Below are positions 1-8,408 of a DNA stretch of 56,298 nucleotides, piece by piece (within the stretch, counting starts at the first letter, position 1; every line of letters begins with the position of its first letter). Source of the stretch: a virus. The translations under genes and the position numbers were made by a program. A model generated the notes under the pieces. It ran no database searches, had not been told where the DNA came from, and was given only the letters and a program-made list of their open reading frames with translations. The stretch spans positions 1-56,298 of the IMG/VR virus record IMGVR_UViG_3300045999_003132, one strand, 5' to 3'.

Positions 1-119
1 GGGAAAGACGCATAACAGGCGTTCTGACCGATTTTGCCCACTTTACGAGGAAATGCCCCAAGTTCACTCCGATTCTTTCCAAGGTGCTTTATTTCTCGTA
101 ATTTCGCAATCTTTGTCCC

Positions 120-665
120 GTGGCACGTCAAAGAGTTAAACCCACGTCTGAAATCATCAGTATCAGCAAGTTCGCTGAGATTGTAGGCTGTACCGAAGGG
201 ACGGTTAGGAATGCTGTTCGCGCTGGTAAGATTGTCGATTCGGTCGTTAGGGATATTGAGACGGGTAAGCTGAAAGGCATCTATTGGGAACGGGGAAGGA
301 TTGAGTGGGCCAGCAACTTTGAGGCGGGCGGTGCTGCTGATACGGTGGCAAGGGGCTTGGCGAAGGTGGATGAGGGTATCAGGGACTTCAATGACAGCAG
401 GGCTGCGAAGGAACACTATCAGGCGGAGTTGGCGAGGTTGGAGTTCGAGGAGAAGGAAAGGCAGTTGTTGAAGCGGTCGGATGTTGAAAGGCAGTTGTAC
501 GCCTATGCTAAGGAGGTGGCGGTCGAACTAAGGGCCGTGGGCAGGCTGTGCGCCCCCGAAGTGGTGGGGCTTGGTGACATAGTGGAAGTTGAAAGAATGG
601 TCAACCGTTTTGTGGATGATGCGTTGAACAAGTTGACCGAGGTTGTTGCACGTGACTTTAATTAA
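120..665 (+). CDS. Terminase small subunit, lambda Nu1-like
   Basis: This 181-residue protein probably recognises the packaging site and recruits the large terminase. Residues about 12-60 form a winged-helix/MerR-like DNA-binding region (ISKFAEIVGCTEGTVRNAVR) with a wing around GIYWERGRIEW. A charged helical region rich in E, K and R follows, then a conserved-looking helical end. Length and layout match lambda Nu1, itself 181 residues. The chosen start is a GTG at 120. A Nu1-type protein fits the GpA-type large subunit at 15402, but the two genes lie almost 15 kb apart, whereas they are normally adjacent. A generic phage excisionase-like HTH protein is the alternative. Confidence 0.7.
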   Translation: MARQRVKPTSEIISISKFAEIVGCTEGTVRNAVRAGKIVDSVVRDIETGKLKGIYWERGRIEWASNFEAGGAADTVARGLAKVDEGIRDFNDSRAAKEHYQAELARLEFEEKERQLLKRSDVERQLYAYAKEVAVELRAVGRLCAPEVVGLGDIVEVERMVNRFVDDALNKLTEVVARDFN

Positions 666-666
666 C

Positions 667-674
667 TAACTTTG
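667..674 (+). promoter_or_regulatory. Bacteroidetes -7 promoter box before sheath gene
   Basis: TAACTTTG is an exact match to the Bacteroidetes TAnnTTTG box. It starts just after the stop of the small terminase gene and lies 19 bases before the sheath ATG. Confidence 0.7.
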
Positions 675-693
675 CAGCCAAACCGATAGAACC

Positions 694-2103
694 ATGTCAG
701 GATTCTTCCACGGGGCCGAAACTACGATAGCCCCATCAGCAATTCAGCCAGTCACTACCGTACCGACAGGCATAATCGGTCTTGTGGGGTGCGCTCCGCA
801 AGGGCCGCAGAACACCTTGACCTTTGTGAACAGCAGACAGGACGCGGAGCAGTTCGGTGGTTCGCTGTTCCCTGCAACAATCAACAGGTCGCTTGACTTC
901 ATCTTCAATCAGGGAGGTGCGCAGGTGATTGTGGTGAACGTGTTCGACCCTGCAACGATGAACGACCTGATAACTCAGGAGGCGGTGTCGATAAGCAACG
1001 GTCGTGCGCAGTTGGACAACGCTGTTCTCTTTGAGGCTGGCGACCCCGTTGTTGCGGGTGGTTCACCTTGGACTACCTACACCGTTGACATTGATTACAC
1101 TATTGACGAGTACGGTCTTTTCAAAATAGTCCCTAACGGTTCTATTGCGGAGGGTGATACCGTCTATGTGACCTATTACACTCCTGACTACACAGGACTT
1201 GTTGCTGCCGATTTCGTTGGTGTGACAACCCCTGCAAGGACTGGTTTCAAGTTGTTCGTGGAAAGTTTCGACACGTTCGGTGTGAATCCGAAAATCTTCA
1301 TCTGCCCTGAGTTCTCCGCTATTGCTTCGGTGATGTTGGAGATGGAGGTTCAGGCGACCGCTTTCCGTGGTGTCGCCTACGTTGACGCTATTGAAGGACA
1401 GACACGGGCGCAGCTTATCACGGCCCGTACAACTTCTGGAACATCCTTCTCAAGCGTATCGCGCAGGGTTGTCCCTTGCGGCCCTTGGCACAAGTCGTTC
1501 GACTTCAAGGGAGCGTTGGACAACTACCCGTTGTCAGCATGGGCGGCAGGTGTCACAGCCGCTACCGATGCGACTGAGGGGTACTGGGTAAGCCCATCGA
1601 ACCACGTTGTTGTCGGTGTCGTTGACGCTGAGTATTCAATGGTGGGTCAGGGCATCAACGACCCATCGAGTGACGCTAACCTGTTGAACGCTGCGGGTAT
1701 CGTGACCACCTTGAAGGTAGGCGGTGGCCGTAGGTTGTGGGGTAACAGAAGCGCGGCTTGGCCGTCAGATTCAGACCCTCGCAACTTCATCCCCGTTCAA
1801 AGGGTTGAAAGCACGTTGCATGAGAGTTTGGAGAAGGCCATGTTGCCTTATATCGACCGTCCGAACGACCAAGCTACCCGCGATGCCATCAAGGGTACTG
1901 CGAACGCTTACATTGCGTCCTTGGTTCAGAACGGTGCGCTGTTGGCGGGTTCGGAGTGTATCTACGACCCTGCGGACAATCCAGCTATCGACTTGGCGGC
2001 TGGCAAGGTGAAGTTCCGTCTTGTCATCATGCCTCCGACACCTGCTGAAAGAATCACATTCATCAGTTACCTTGACATCAACCTCCTGACTAATATCCAA
2101 TAA
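694..2103 (+). CDS. Contractile tail sheath protein (P2 FI-like)
   Basis: This is the sheath subunit that surrounds the tail tube and contracts on infection. The 469-residue length is typical. Recognisable parts are an N-terminal IAPSAIQPVTTVPTGIIGLVG segment, a SLDFIFNQGGAQVIVVNVFD strand-helix block, and a conserved C-terminal domain with GGRRLWGNRSA, FIPVQRV and an AERITFISY end. Residues about 110-190 look like an inserted variable domain exposed on the sheath. The tube gene starts one base after its stop, as in P2 (FI then FII). It has its own promoter box at 667. Confidence 0.95.
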   Translation: MSGFFHGAETTIAPSAIQPVTTVPTGIIGLVGCAPQGPQNTLTFVNSRQDAEQFGGSLFPATINRSLDFIFNQGGAQVIVVNVFDPATMNDLITQEAVSISNGRAQLDNAVLFEAGDPVVAGGSPWTTYTVDIDYTIDEYGLFKIVPNGSIAEGDTVYVTYYTPDYTGLVAADFVGVTTPARTGFKLFVESFDTFGVNPKIFICPEFSAIASVMLEMEVQATAFRGVAYVDAIEGQTRAQLITARTTSGTSFSSVSRRVVPCGPWHKSFDFKGALDNYPLSAWAAGVTAATDATEGYWVSPSNHVVVGVVDAEYSMVGQGINDPSSDANLLNAAGIVTTLKVGGGRRLWGNRSAAWPSDSDPRNFIPVQRVESTLHESLEKAMLPYIDRPNDQATRDAIKGTANAYIASLVQNGALLAGSECIYDPADNPAIDLAAGKVKFRLVIMPPTPAERITFISYLDINLLTNIQ

Positions 2104-2104
2104 G

Positions 2105-2623
2105 ATGGCAGTAGAAGTAAGAAAGCTAACCAACGCCAACGTCTATTTTGACGGGCAGAGTTACTTGGGCAAAGTAATGGAGGTCAATCTCCCCGAAGTT
2201 GCCTTTAAGCAGGTCGAGCATTCGGCCTTGGGTATGCACGGTTCACTTGACATTCCTACGGGGATGGACAAGATGGAGTTGACGATGAATTGGAGTACCG
2301 TTGACCCTGTTGCGTTCAAGAAGATTTCCAACGCTTACACGGCATGGAGTTTTCAGGTGCGTTCAAGCCTTGAGCGGTTTGAATCAACGGGCAGGACGGC
2401 ACAGGACAGCTACGTTGCCTACTTCCGTGGTATGCCTACGAACATCCCTAATCAGGCGTTCAAACAGCACAACAACGTAGAGGCCGAATCTAAGTTCAGC
2501 ATCAGCTACTACAAGTTGGAAATCAACGGGGCGAAAATCTACGAGGTTGACGTTCTGAACAACATCTACATTGTTGACGGGGTTGACCTGTTGGCAACGT
2601 ACCGCGCAAACTTGGGAATCTGA
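2105..2623 (+). CDS. Major tail tube protein (P2 FII-like)
   Basis: This 172-residue protein is the inner tail tube subunit. The start MAVEVRKLTNANVYFDGQSY, the LPEVAFKQVEHSALGMHG block and the late FSISYYKLEINGAKIYEVDV strand pattern match the P2 FII tube family in order and length. It directly follows the sheath gene and is closed by a strong intrinsic terminator at 2647, so sheath and tube form a two-gene unit, as expected for the two most abundant tail proteins. Confidence 0.95.
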   Translation: MAVEVRKLTNANVYFDGQSYLGKVMEVNLPEVAFKQVEHSALGMHGSLDIPTGMDKMELTMNWSTVDPVAFKKISNAYTAWSFQVRSSLERFESTGRTAQDSYVAYFRGMPTNIPNQAFKQHNNVEAESKFSISYYKLEINGAKIYEVDVLNNIYIVDGVDLLATYRANLGI

Positions 2624-2646
2624 GGTATCAGACGACACCGAGCAGT

Positions 2647-2680
2647 AAAGGGGGTGCGGCATTGCTGCGCCCCTTTTTGT
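2647..2680 (+). terminator. Intrinsic terminator after tail tube gene
   Basis: The run AAAGGGGGTGCGGC pairs with GCTGCGCCCCTTTTT around an ATT loop, giving about 14 pairs counting G-T wobbles, and ends in five T residues. It is immediately followed by a new promoter box. Confidence 0.85.
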
Positions 2681-2688
2681 TACCTTTG
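2681..2688 (+). promoter_or_regulatory. -7 promoter box before tail chaperone gene
   Basis: TACCTTTG matches TAnnTTTG exactly. It abuts the terminator at 2647 and lies 22 bases before the ATG at 2711, so the tail chaperone and downstream tail genes start as a new transcript. Confidence 0.7.
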
Positions 2689-2710
2689 ACCGCTAACTAA
2701 AAACACAACA

Positions 2711-3049
2711 ATGGCAGAAAGTACAGGAGTGACAGCCAAAAAAGAAACGGTACTTGAGTACCTTACACGTAAGGCGAAGGAACAGCGTGAGGCGTTCGAC
2801 CTGCCAAGCGGACTGAAATGCAGGATGGCGTTCTTCAATGGTAAGACGGCCATGCGATGCACACAGATAGCCGCTGGGGATGAGGGTCTTGCCTATGCTG
2901 CGATAATCGCTGAGACGTGTGAGTTCAGTACGGACGGCAATGAATGGACGAAACTGATTGCGGAGGACGTGAAGGAGTTCTTGGACGGTCTTGATTGGCT
3001 TTCTCTGTTGGGAAAGTTGAGCGGGGCATCATCGGAAGGGGGCAAGTGA
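2711..3049 (+). CDS. Tail assembly chaperone (P2 E-like), pre-frameshift product
   Basis: This 112-residue protein lies between tail tube and tape measure, the standard place for the chaperone that coats the tape measure during tail assembly. Most ribosomes should end at the TGA at 3047. The lambda G/GT heptamer G-GGA-AAG occurs in the correct frame at 3010-3016, and the -1 frame after it is open to 3172. A -1 shift would give a product of about 154 residues. The sequence resembles phage E / gp41-type chaperones (TVLEYLTRKAKEQREAFDL, FFNGKTAMRCTQIAAGDEG). It is acidic and helical at the C-terminus. Confidence 0.8.
   Translation: MAESTGVTAKKETVLEYLTRKAKEQREAFDLPSGLKCRMAFFNGKTAMRCTQIAAGDEGLAYAAIIAETCEFSTDGNEWTKLIAEDVKEFLDGLDWLSLLGKLSGASSEGGK
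3010..3016 (+). promoter_or_regulatory. Programmed -1 ribosomal frameshift site
   Basis: The heptamer GGGAAAG is read as TTG-GGA-AAG in the chaperone frame, the same slippery sequence and phase as lambda G/GT. Slipping by -1 gives GGG-AAA-GTT-GAG and enters the E' frame without any stop. Confidence 0.85.
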
Positions 3050-3174
3050 TGTTCCTTGCGCATTTCAGCAGCACGGGAATTGATGTGTTGTTGGATATGC
3101 CCGCGAATGAGTTGAAGGATTGGTATGACGAGGCTATAAAGCTGCACAATTCAATGAACCGAACGGATGGCTAA
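3016..3174 (+). CDS. Tail chaperone E' extension (-1 frame of the E gene)
   Basis: This is the -1 frame joined to the chaperone by the slip at 3010, adding 52 codons. Its core, MPANELKDWYDEAIKLHN, resembles the small phage P2 GpE (E') family, in which the short extension binds the tape measure protein. It overlaps the tape measure start by eight bases. An ATG at 3049 overlaps the TGA of the upstream frame, so independent reinitiation (41 residues) is an alternative to the fusion. Confidence 0.75.
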   Translation, partial: VERGIIGRGQVMFLAHFSSTGIDVLLDMPANELKDWYDEAIKLHNSMNRTDG

Positions 3175-4930
3175 TCCAATGCGTCTTACGCTTCATCTGA
3201 CTGCCGTGGACAACATGAGCAGGGTGGTATCGAGTGCCATGCGTAACAGCATGAACGCGGTGCATTCCGCTGAGGCTCAGTCGCGCAAGACGGCAGGCGA
3301 GGCCCGTGAAGGGATGTTCGATGCGGGGATGATGGCCGCTGGCGGGGCTGCTGCCTTGGCGTACCCGTTGAAGATGGCTGCTAACTATGAGCGGCTGCGT
3401 ATCCAGATGAACATTCTTACCCGTAGCACGGTAGAAGGTGGCAAGGCGTATAATTCGGTGCTGAAACTTGCCCGTGAAACGCCTCTTACGCTTTCAGAGG
3501 TCGCAACCGCTCAAACCCGTCTTATGGGTTACGGCCAATCGGCCCGTGACGCTGCTTCTGCCGTTAAGATGCTTGGTGACATCACATCGGTAACGCAAGG
3601 TGATTTACAGGGGGCTATTGTGGCCTATGGTCAGGCGGCACAGGAGGGGAAGATGCTGACCCGTGACGTTCGGCAGTTCATCAATTCGGGTGTTCCTGCC
3701 GTGTCCATATTGCAGGACATGTTGGGTAAGGACGCGGACATTTTTAAGATGGCCGAGGAAGGGAAGATAACATTTGACCTTCTGCAAAAAGCAATGACTG
3801 AGGCAACGGCCAAAGGCGGCATGTTCGCTAACGGTCTTAAAGTGCAGGCCGACACGCTGCAAGGTACATGGGTAAAGTTCACTGACAGCATTGAACAGAC
3901 GGCAGCGGTTTTCGGAACGTCCATGATACCAGCGGCAAAGGCCTTGCTAACTCCGCTCATGCAAGGGTTGGATGCCATTGGAAAGTTCATGAGTGAACAC
4001 AAGATATTGGCTCAGGCCATAATGATTGCGGTGGGGGCATTCACCTTGATAGCGTCTGGCGTGTTCGTCTATTCATCGGCCTTATGGATAGCAAACACTA
4101 CGGTTGGAATGTTGATTCTAACATCATTGCGATTCCCGTTCACATTGCTGATAGGTGGTTTCAAGGCGTTAAATTGGTCGCTTTTCGGAACCGTTGAACG
4201 GTTGGTAATGGTGATTGGGTGGATGAGAACATTTGCGCTTACTACCATACCCGCTTTTGTAGCTGGAACCATTGCGGCTATTGCTAAGACAAACATTTGG
4301 ATAGCATCACTGACTGGACTTAGCGCAACAATCTATGGCATACCGTTATTGGGATGGATTCTTGCGGTAACAGCCGCCATAATCGCCATCGGGGTAGCCA
4401 TCTACAAGAATTGGGATGCTGTGTCTGGATTCTTCAAAATGATGTGGAATGAGTTCAATGACTTTCTCCCAAAGGCAAAACAATGGGGTGGCGACCTTAT
4501 TCGGTCAATTAAGGATGGCATAGTTGGTGAGGCTCCTATGCTGTTCGCTGCTGTGGGCAAGGTTGTTGAGTTTACGAGGGGATTCTTCCCTGCGTCACCC
4601 GCCAAACATGGGGCGTTCAAGGACATTCACCGTATCAAAATCATCGAACAGGTCGCTAAGACGGTAAAAGCAAGCCCATTGCGCGATGCGATAGGCCGTG
4701 CTACCGATACGGCCATGAGCGGATTCGGTGGCGGTGCTACTGCTACACCCGCATTCGCTACGGTAGGAGGCGGGTCTGTGGCTGTGAATTACAGCCCTAC
4801 AATCAACTTCGGAGGCGGTGCAAGTGAGGTTGAACGGGCCTCTTTGATGGAGCAGTTGAACGCACACAAGGACGCGGTCGCCCGTATGGTGCAGGACGCT
4901 ATGAGGTCTAACGATAGAAAGCGGTTCTGA
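3167..4930 (+). CDS. Tail tape measure protein (contractile module)
   Basis: This protein sets tail length and lies inside the tube. The 587 residues include the typical N-terminal tape-measure domain (KMAANYERLRIQMNILTRST, LARETPLTLSEVATAQTRLM, GVPAVSILQDMLG, DTLQGTWVKFTDSIEQ). A hydrophobic central region at about 285-420 has several possible membrane helices, and a glycine-rich end follows (GGGATATPAFATVGGGS). The usual rule of thumb of 0.15 nm per residue suggests a tail of roughly 90 nm. It overlaps the E' frame upstream and touches the spike gene downstream. Confidence 0.92.
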   Translation: MANPMRLTLHLTAVDNMSRVVSSAMRNSMNAVHSAEAQSRKTAGEAREGMFDAGMMAAGGAAALAYPLKMAANYERLRIQMNILTRSTVEGGKAYNSVLKLARETPLTLSEVATAQTRLMGYGQSARDAASAVKMLGDITSVTQGDLQGAIVAYGQAAQEGKMLTRDVRQFINSGVPAVSILQDMLGKDADIFKMAEEGKITFDLLQKAMTEATAKGGMFANGLKVQADTLQGTWVKFTDSIEQTAAVFGTSMIPAAKALLTPLMQGLDAIGKFMSEHKILAQAIMIAVGAFTLIASGVFVYSSALWIANTTVGMLILTSLRFPFTLLIGGFKALNWSLFGTVERLVMVIGWMRTFALTTIPAFVAGTIAAIAKTNIWIASLTGLSATIYGIPLLGWILAVTAAIIAIGVAIYKNWDAVSGFFKMMWNEFNDFLPKAKQWGGDLIRSIKDGIVGEAPMLFAAVGKVVEFTRGFFPASPAKHGAFKDIHRIKIIEQVAKTVKASPLRDAIGRATDTAMSGFGGGATATPAFATVGGGSVAVNYSPTINFGGGASEVERASLMEQLNAHKDAVARMVQDAMRSNDRKRF

Positions 4931-5424
4931 TGCTAAGGTTCGGTCGCGTTTCTGATATTGACGCAAGCAGGGGCATGGCCCGTGTGTCGTTCGTTGAGGA
5001 TGGCACGGCCTCCGATTGGATGTCGGTCATCGTAGCCAAGACAGGGGATGAAAAGTTCTTCTACCTTCCTGACGTGAATGAACAGGTGGCTTGCTTGATG
5101 GGTAAGGGGTCGCTCCGTGGCGTTATCCTTGGTGCGGTATATTCCGATGCGAGGACACCCGACAGCGGCAATAGCGGAGAAGGTGTTCTGAGCGTTGTGT
5201 TCAGCAATGGTGACAAGATCAAGTATGACGGTTCAACGGGCGCAATGGACATCACGGCAAGCGGTGGTGTGACCATCAACGGCAATCTTACGGTGAACGG
5301 TTCGGTGGATGCAAGTCAGGACGTTACAGCGGGGCCGCTCAACGTATCTTTGACAGGACACACCCATGTAGTCGCAGGGGTTCAGGTCGGTTCAGGTTCA
5401 GTAACTACTAATCCTCCATTGTGA
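4930..5424 (+). CDS. Baseplate spike protein V (Gp45-like)
   Basis: This membrane-piercing spike has 164 residues. An N-terminal OB-fold (GRVSDIDASRGMARVSF) carries the typical WMSVIVAKTGDEKFFYLPDVNEQVACL pattern. A beta-helical stretch follows (GVTINGNLTVNGSVDAS), then an apex HTH motif in LTGHTHVV. In P2 V and relatives such a His-x-His motif from three chains holds an iron ion at the needle tip. The ATG overlaps the tape-measure stop, and the next gene (W) overlaps its stop. Confidence 0.9.
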   Translation: MLRFGRVSDIDASRGMARVSFVEDGTASDWMSVIVAKTGDEKFFYLPDVNEQVACLMGKGSLRGVILGAVYSDARTPDSGNSGEGVLSVVFSNGDKIKYDGSTGAMDITASGGVTINGNLTVNGSVDASQDVTAGPLNVSLTGHTHVVAGVQVGSGSVTTNPPL

Positions 5425-5849
5425 TGCAGGTGACACTCACATCCGACATCAATTCAACGATGTGGTCGATGTCCACAACGGACTATGGGGCGGTCGTTAC
5501 TGACCTTGACGACATCATTCAATGCGTTCTCATCATCCTCTCAACCAACAAGGGTAGTGAGCCGTTCCGTCCTGAGTTCGGGTTCAACCTGAATGAGTTG
5601 GTCGATAAGCCTGTGAACTTTGTGATACCGAACGGAAAACTTGGCATATTGGACGCGCTTGCCCAATGGGAGCCGCGTGTAACGGTCAGGAGGATAGAAC
5701 ACACGCTGAACATCTCACACGTTACATTCAAAGTTTTCTGTGCGACCAATTTGGGTAACTTTGCGGTTGCAGTACCAATCTCACCAAACTACACGCCTCA
5801 ATCGCTGGGGGCTTTCAGCAGCGGATTCAGTAGCGGGTTCTCGATATGA
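5424..5849 (+). CDS. Baseplate wedge protein W (gp25-like)
   Basis: This 141-residue baseplate protein has the gp25 fold: DLDDIIQCVLIILSTNKGSEPFRPEFGFNL is the family core, with the conserved EPFRPEFG turn. In contractile tails it nucleates sheath assembly. The ATG at 5424 overlaps the V stop; a GTG at 5421 would add one residue. The C-terminal tail (SLGAFSSGFSSGFSI) is a low-complexity extension beyond the core family. The next gene starts four bases before its end. Confidence 0.88.
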   Translation: MQVTLTSDINSTMWSMSTTDYGAVVTDLDDIIQCVLIILSTNKGSEPFRPEFGFNLNELVDKPVNFVIPNGKLGILDALAQWEPRVTVRRIEHTLNISHVTFKVFCATNLGNFAVAVPISPNYTPQSLGAFSSGFSSGFSI

Positions 5850-7060
5850 AACGGATAACAACCATACTACTTCTACTTTGCACCATCAGCGCGTTCGGTC
5901 AGTCCGACACGGCAGCAGTCAAGGCTTTGATAAACAGCAATTTCCCTGACAATACGAGCAACTACATCACCCCTGCACGTTTGCGCACGGTATCGTTGGA
6001 ACTTATGCGTTCTTCTGCAAACTTGGCTGAGGAGAACACTTTCCTTGAGAGCGTTTCGGTTGAGGACAGCATAAAGTCCGATGTCGGGTTCTACGTGTGG
6101 AACGGTGTTGCTTACGAGGAGATTTCAGGAGGCGGTGACACGGCTAATTGGGCAATATCAGGCGGTTTCATATCACCCGTGAACTTTACGAACAAGCTGA
6201 ACGTGGACACGGCCCGATTCGCTGGCAACATTTACCCTGATGGAAGTGGAGTGAACATTGGCAGGTCGGGGGCTAAGTTTGATACGGTGTTCGCCAATGT
6301 GTTTGACGGTGTAGGTGCTTCTTTGTGGCAATTTTCGGGTGACACGCTAAAGCCTGACTTGTCGCATGACTTCTTTTCGGTAAGTGTGTCGGATGCTGAC
6401 ACGGTATCTACCGTATTGGTCGGTAAGGTATTTGGAGAACAATCAGTCGCCCTAATAACAAGTTCCCCACTTGGAACAGCGTCAGTATCAACCCGAAAAG
6501 GTAGGATTTCTGCAACAGCCCCAATAATAACATTCAACGGGACTGACTACATCAGGTTCAATTCAGACAGCATAGTTCTTGATGGTAACGTACATGCCGA
6601 GGATACCGTTTTTGCCGATGTAATAGATAAGTCCTATGGAGAAATGGGGTTTAGGGACAGCAGCTATACGGTTCCTCTTACGATAGACGTTCCTGCATGG
6701 GCGACTAATGTAGGAAATGACCTTTGGCAGCAGTCGGCCATTGCTATGAAAGATGTAGTTTATGACGGTGATAGCATAGTGGTGAACAGGTCGGGTACTT
6801 ATTACATTTCAGGACATTTGTCGGTAGCAGGCAGTAACGGTGACGTACTTCGGTCTTACACGTATCGCAATGGAACAGCACTTTGCCTATGCTCGCCCGT
6901 GGTGTCACTTGTGAACAGCCGAATAATAACACTTCAACTCAATACTGATATTGCTCAGTTGTCATCGGGTGACGTTTTGAAAGTGTTCATTGAGAACATA
7001 GGAACAAGCAATGACGTTGCGGCAATCAGCGGCAAATTAACCCTTCACAGAATAGACTGA
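5846..7060 (+). CDS. Secreted or fibre-like protein with signal peptide, unknown role
   Basis: This 404-residue protein begins with a textbook Bacteroidetes signal peptide, MKRITTILLLLCTISAFGQ, with likely cleavage near FGQ-S. The rest is beta-rich with no membrane segment. The last 125 residues (VNRSGTYYISGHLSV and LSSGDVLKVFIENIG) look like a C1q/TNF-type jelly roll, a fold common in phage receptor-binding tips. It lies inside the baseplate operon between W and J, with ATGA-type overlaps on both sides. Bases from about 6400 to 6960 are more AT-rich than the neighbouring genes, suggesting a swapped C-terminal module. It is either a fibre that keeps a host-like leader or a protein exported during infection. 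Confidence 0.6.
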   Translation: MKRITTILLLLCTISAFGQSDTAAVKALINSNFPDNTSNYITPARLRTVSLELMRSSANLAEENTFLESVSVEDSIKSDVGFYVWNGVAYEEISGGGDTANWAISGGFISPVNFTNKLNVDTARFAGNIYPDGSGVNIGRSGAKFDTVFANVFDGVGASLWQFSGDTLKPDLSHDFFSVSVSDADTVSTVLVGKVFGEQSVALITSSPLGTASVSTRKGRISATAPIITFNGTDYIRFNSDSIVLDGNVHAEDTVFADVIDKSYGEMGFRDSSYTVPLTIDVPAWATNVGNDLWQQSAIAMKDVVYDGDSIVVNRSGTYYISGHLSVAGSNGDVLRSYTYRNGTALCLCSPVVSLVNSRIITLQLNTDIAQLSSGDVLKVFIENIGTSNDVAAISGKLTLHRID

Positions 7061-7302
7061 TGAAAGATTTTCTGAACAAGAGTACAAATGTGCGTCTATT
7101 GCTTGCCCTGTGCATCATCACCCCTGCGATGGTATATGTGTTCATAGCCTCGTTCGGTGACGTTCCCGCTGACAACCAAAGGACGGTTGACACGGTTATC
7201 GGTTTCCTATTGGGAACCCTACTTGCATCAATCGTGTCATACTTCTTCGGGTCAAGCCAAGGAAGTGCGGACAAGGACAAGCTGACAAAGAACCCTGAAT
7301 AA
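7060..7302 (+). CDS. Small two-TM membrane protein, holin candidate
   Basis: The 80 residues hold two membrane helices (about 12-32 and 46-66), a short polar link and a charged C-terminus (GSSQGSADKDKLTKNPE). Size and topology suit a class II holin, and the FLLGTLL...YFFGSSQGS pattern recurs in small phage membrane proteins. Its place between baseplate genes and far from the endolysin at 26398 weakens the holin call. It overlaps its neighbours by one base each, so it is co-translated with the baseplate genes. Confidence 0.5.
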   Translation: MKDFLNKSTNVRLLLALCIITPAMVYVFIASFGDVPADNQRTVDTVIGFLLGTLLASIVSYFFGSSQGSADKDKLTKNPE

Positions 7303-8405
7303 TGCCTGCACCGATTTACATAGAGGTAGCCCCTGAAACGATTGTCAACGAACTTGTGCAATGGTACGAGACGGAGACGGGTAACACGTTACAGCCTGCA
7401 CAGGTTGAACGTCTGATTATTGGTGCGTGGGCTTACCGTGAATCGCTTCTAAGGTCACAGGTTCAAGCAGCGGCAATTCAGAACCTCGTATCGTTCTCTA
7501 CGGAGCCTGTGTTGGACTATCTCGGTGAGTTGGTCGGTGTAGTCCGCAACCCTGCCGCGAACGCGCTTGTGACCATTCAATTCAGCCTTGTAGCGGGACA
7601 TGGTGGCGTTACAATCCCATCAGGTACGCGGGTGGCCTCAACGGATGGACTTGCGGTGTTCGCAACGCAGCAGGACATTATAGTACCCTCGATTAACTTG
7701 ACCGCTACTACCGTATGCGTATCGGTCACGTCAGGTGCGAACTTCAACGGGTACGCGATAGGAACCATCACCAACATCATTGACCCGCAAGCCTACCTTA
7801 CTGGTGCGACCAACACCGACATCAGTGGAGGCGGGTCGAACCGTGAGACGGACGAACAGCTTCGGAACAGGATACGTCTTGCGCCTGATGCGTTCGGAAC
7901 AGCAGGAAGCCAACGCGCCTACATGTATTGGGCATTTACGGCAAATCCAGCCATAATTGACGTATCCGTTCCACTTGTACCCGTTAACGCTGGGGAGGTT
8001 TATGTTTACCCCCTGATGGCAGATGGTATGCCAACGCCTCCTGCTGTTCTTAACCAAGTAGCAGGCGTATTGAGCGGGGAGTACGTCAGGCCGTTGTGTG
8101 ACACGGTTATCGTACAAGCACCTACACAAATCACGTACACGCTATTTGCGAGTATTGTTATATTCAGCAATGCTAACCCGCAAACGGTTCAGCAGGATTG
8201 TCAAGATGCCTTAACGGAGTATTGTTTGCAACAAAGGCAGCGATTAGGCCGTGATGTCACAATAGACCAATTAACGTCCGTAGGCATGGTTGAAGGAGTT
8301 TATTCAATAGATTTTGGAGCGTTCTCAGACATAATAGTAGCCTATAATGAGTACGCTTTTGCTACTGGAGTAGGCGTGGTCGTAACTGGAACCAACGAGG
8401 GATAA
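7302..8405 (+). CDS. Baseplate protein J
   Basis: This 367-residue J-like wedge protein connects the baseplate hub to its periphery. The N-terminus (IVNELVQWYETETGNTLQPAQVERLII), the EPVLDYLGELVGVVR segment and the GGSNRETDEQLRNRIRLAPDAFGTAGSQRAYMYW block (in two parts) are classical for the family. It follows the two-TM gene directly and precedes gene I, the P2 J-I order. Confidence 0.93.
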   Translation: MPAPIYIEVAPETIVNELVQWYETETGNTLQPAQVERLIIGAWAYRESLLRSQVQAAAIQNLVSFSTEPVLDYLGELVGVVRNPAANALVTIQFSLVAGHGGVTIPSGTRVASTDGLAVFATQQDIIVPSINLTATTVCVSVTSGANFNGYAIGTITNIIDPQAYLTGATNTDISGGGSNRETDEQLRNRIRLAPDAFGTAGSQRAYMYWAFTANPAIIDVSVPLVPVNAGEVYVYPLMADGMPTPPAVLNQVAGVLSGEYVRPLCDTVIVQAPTQITYTLFASIVIFSNANPQTVQQDCQDALTEYCLQQRQRLGRDVTIDQLTSVGMVEGVYSIDFGAFSDIIVAYNEYAFATGVGVVVTGTNEG

Positions 8406-8408
8406 GCG

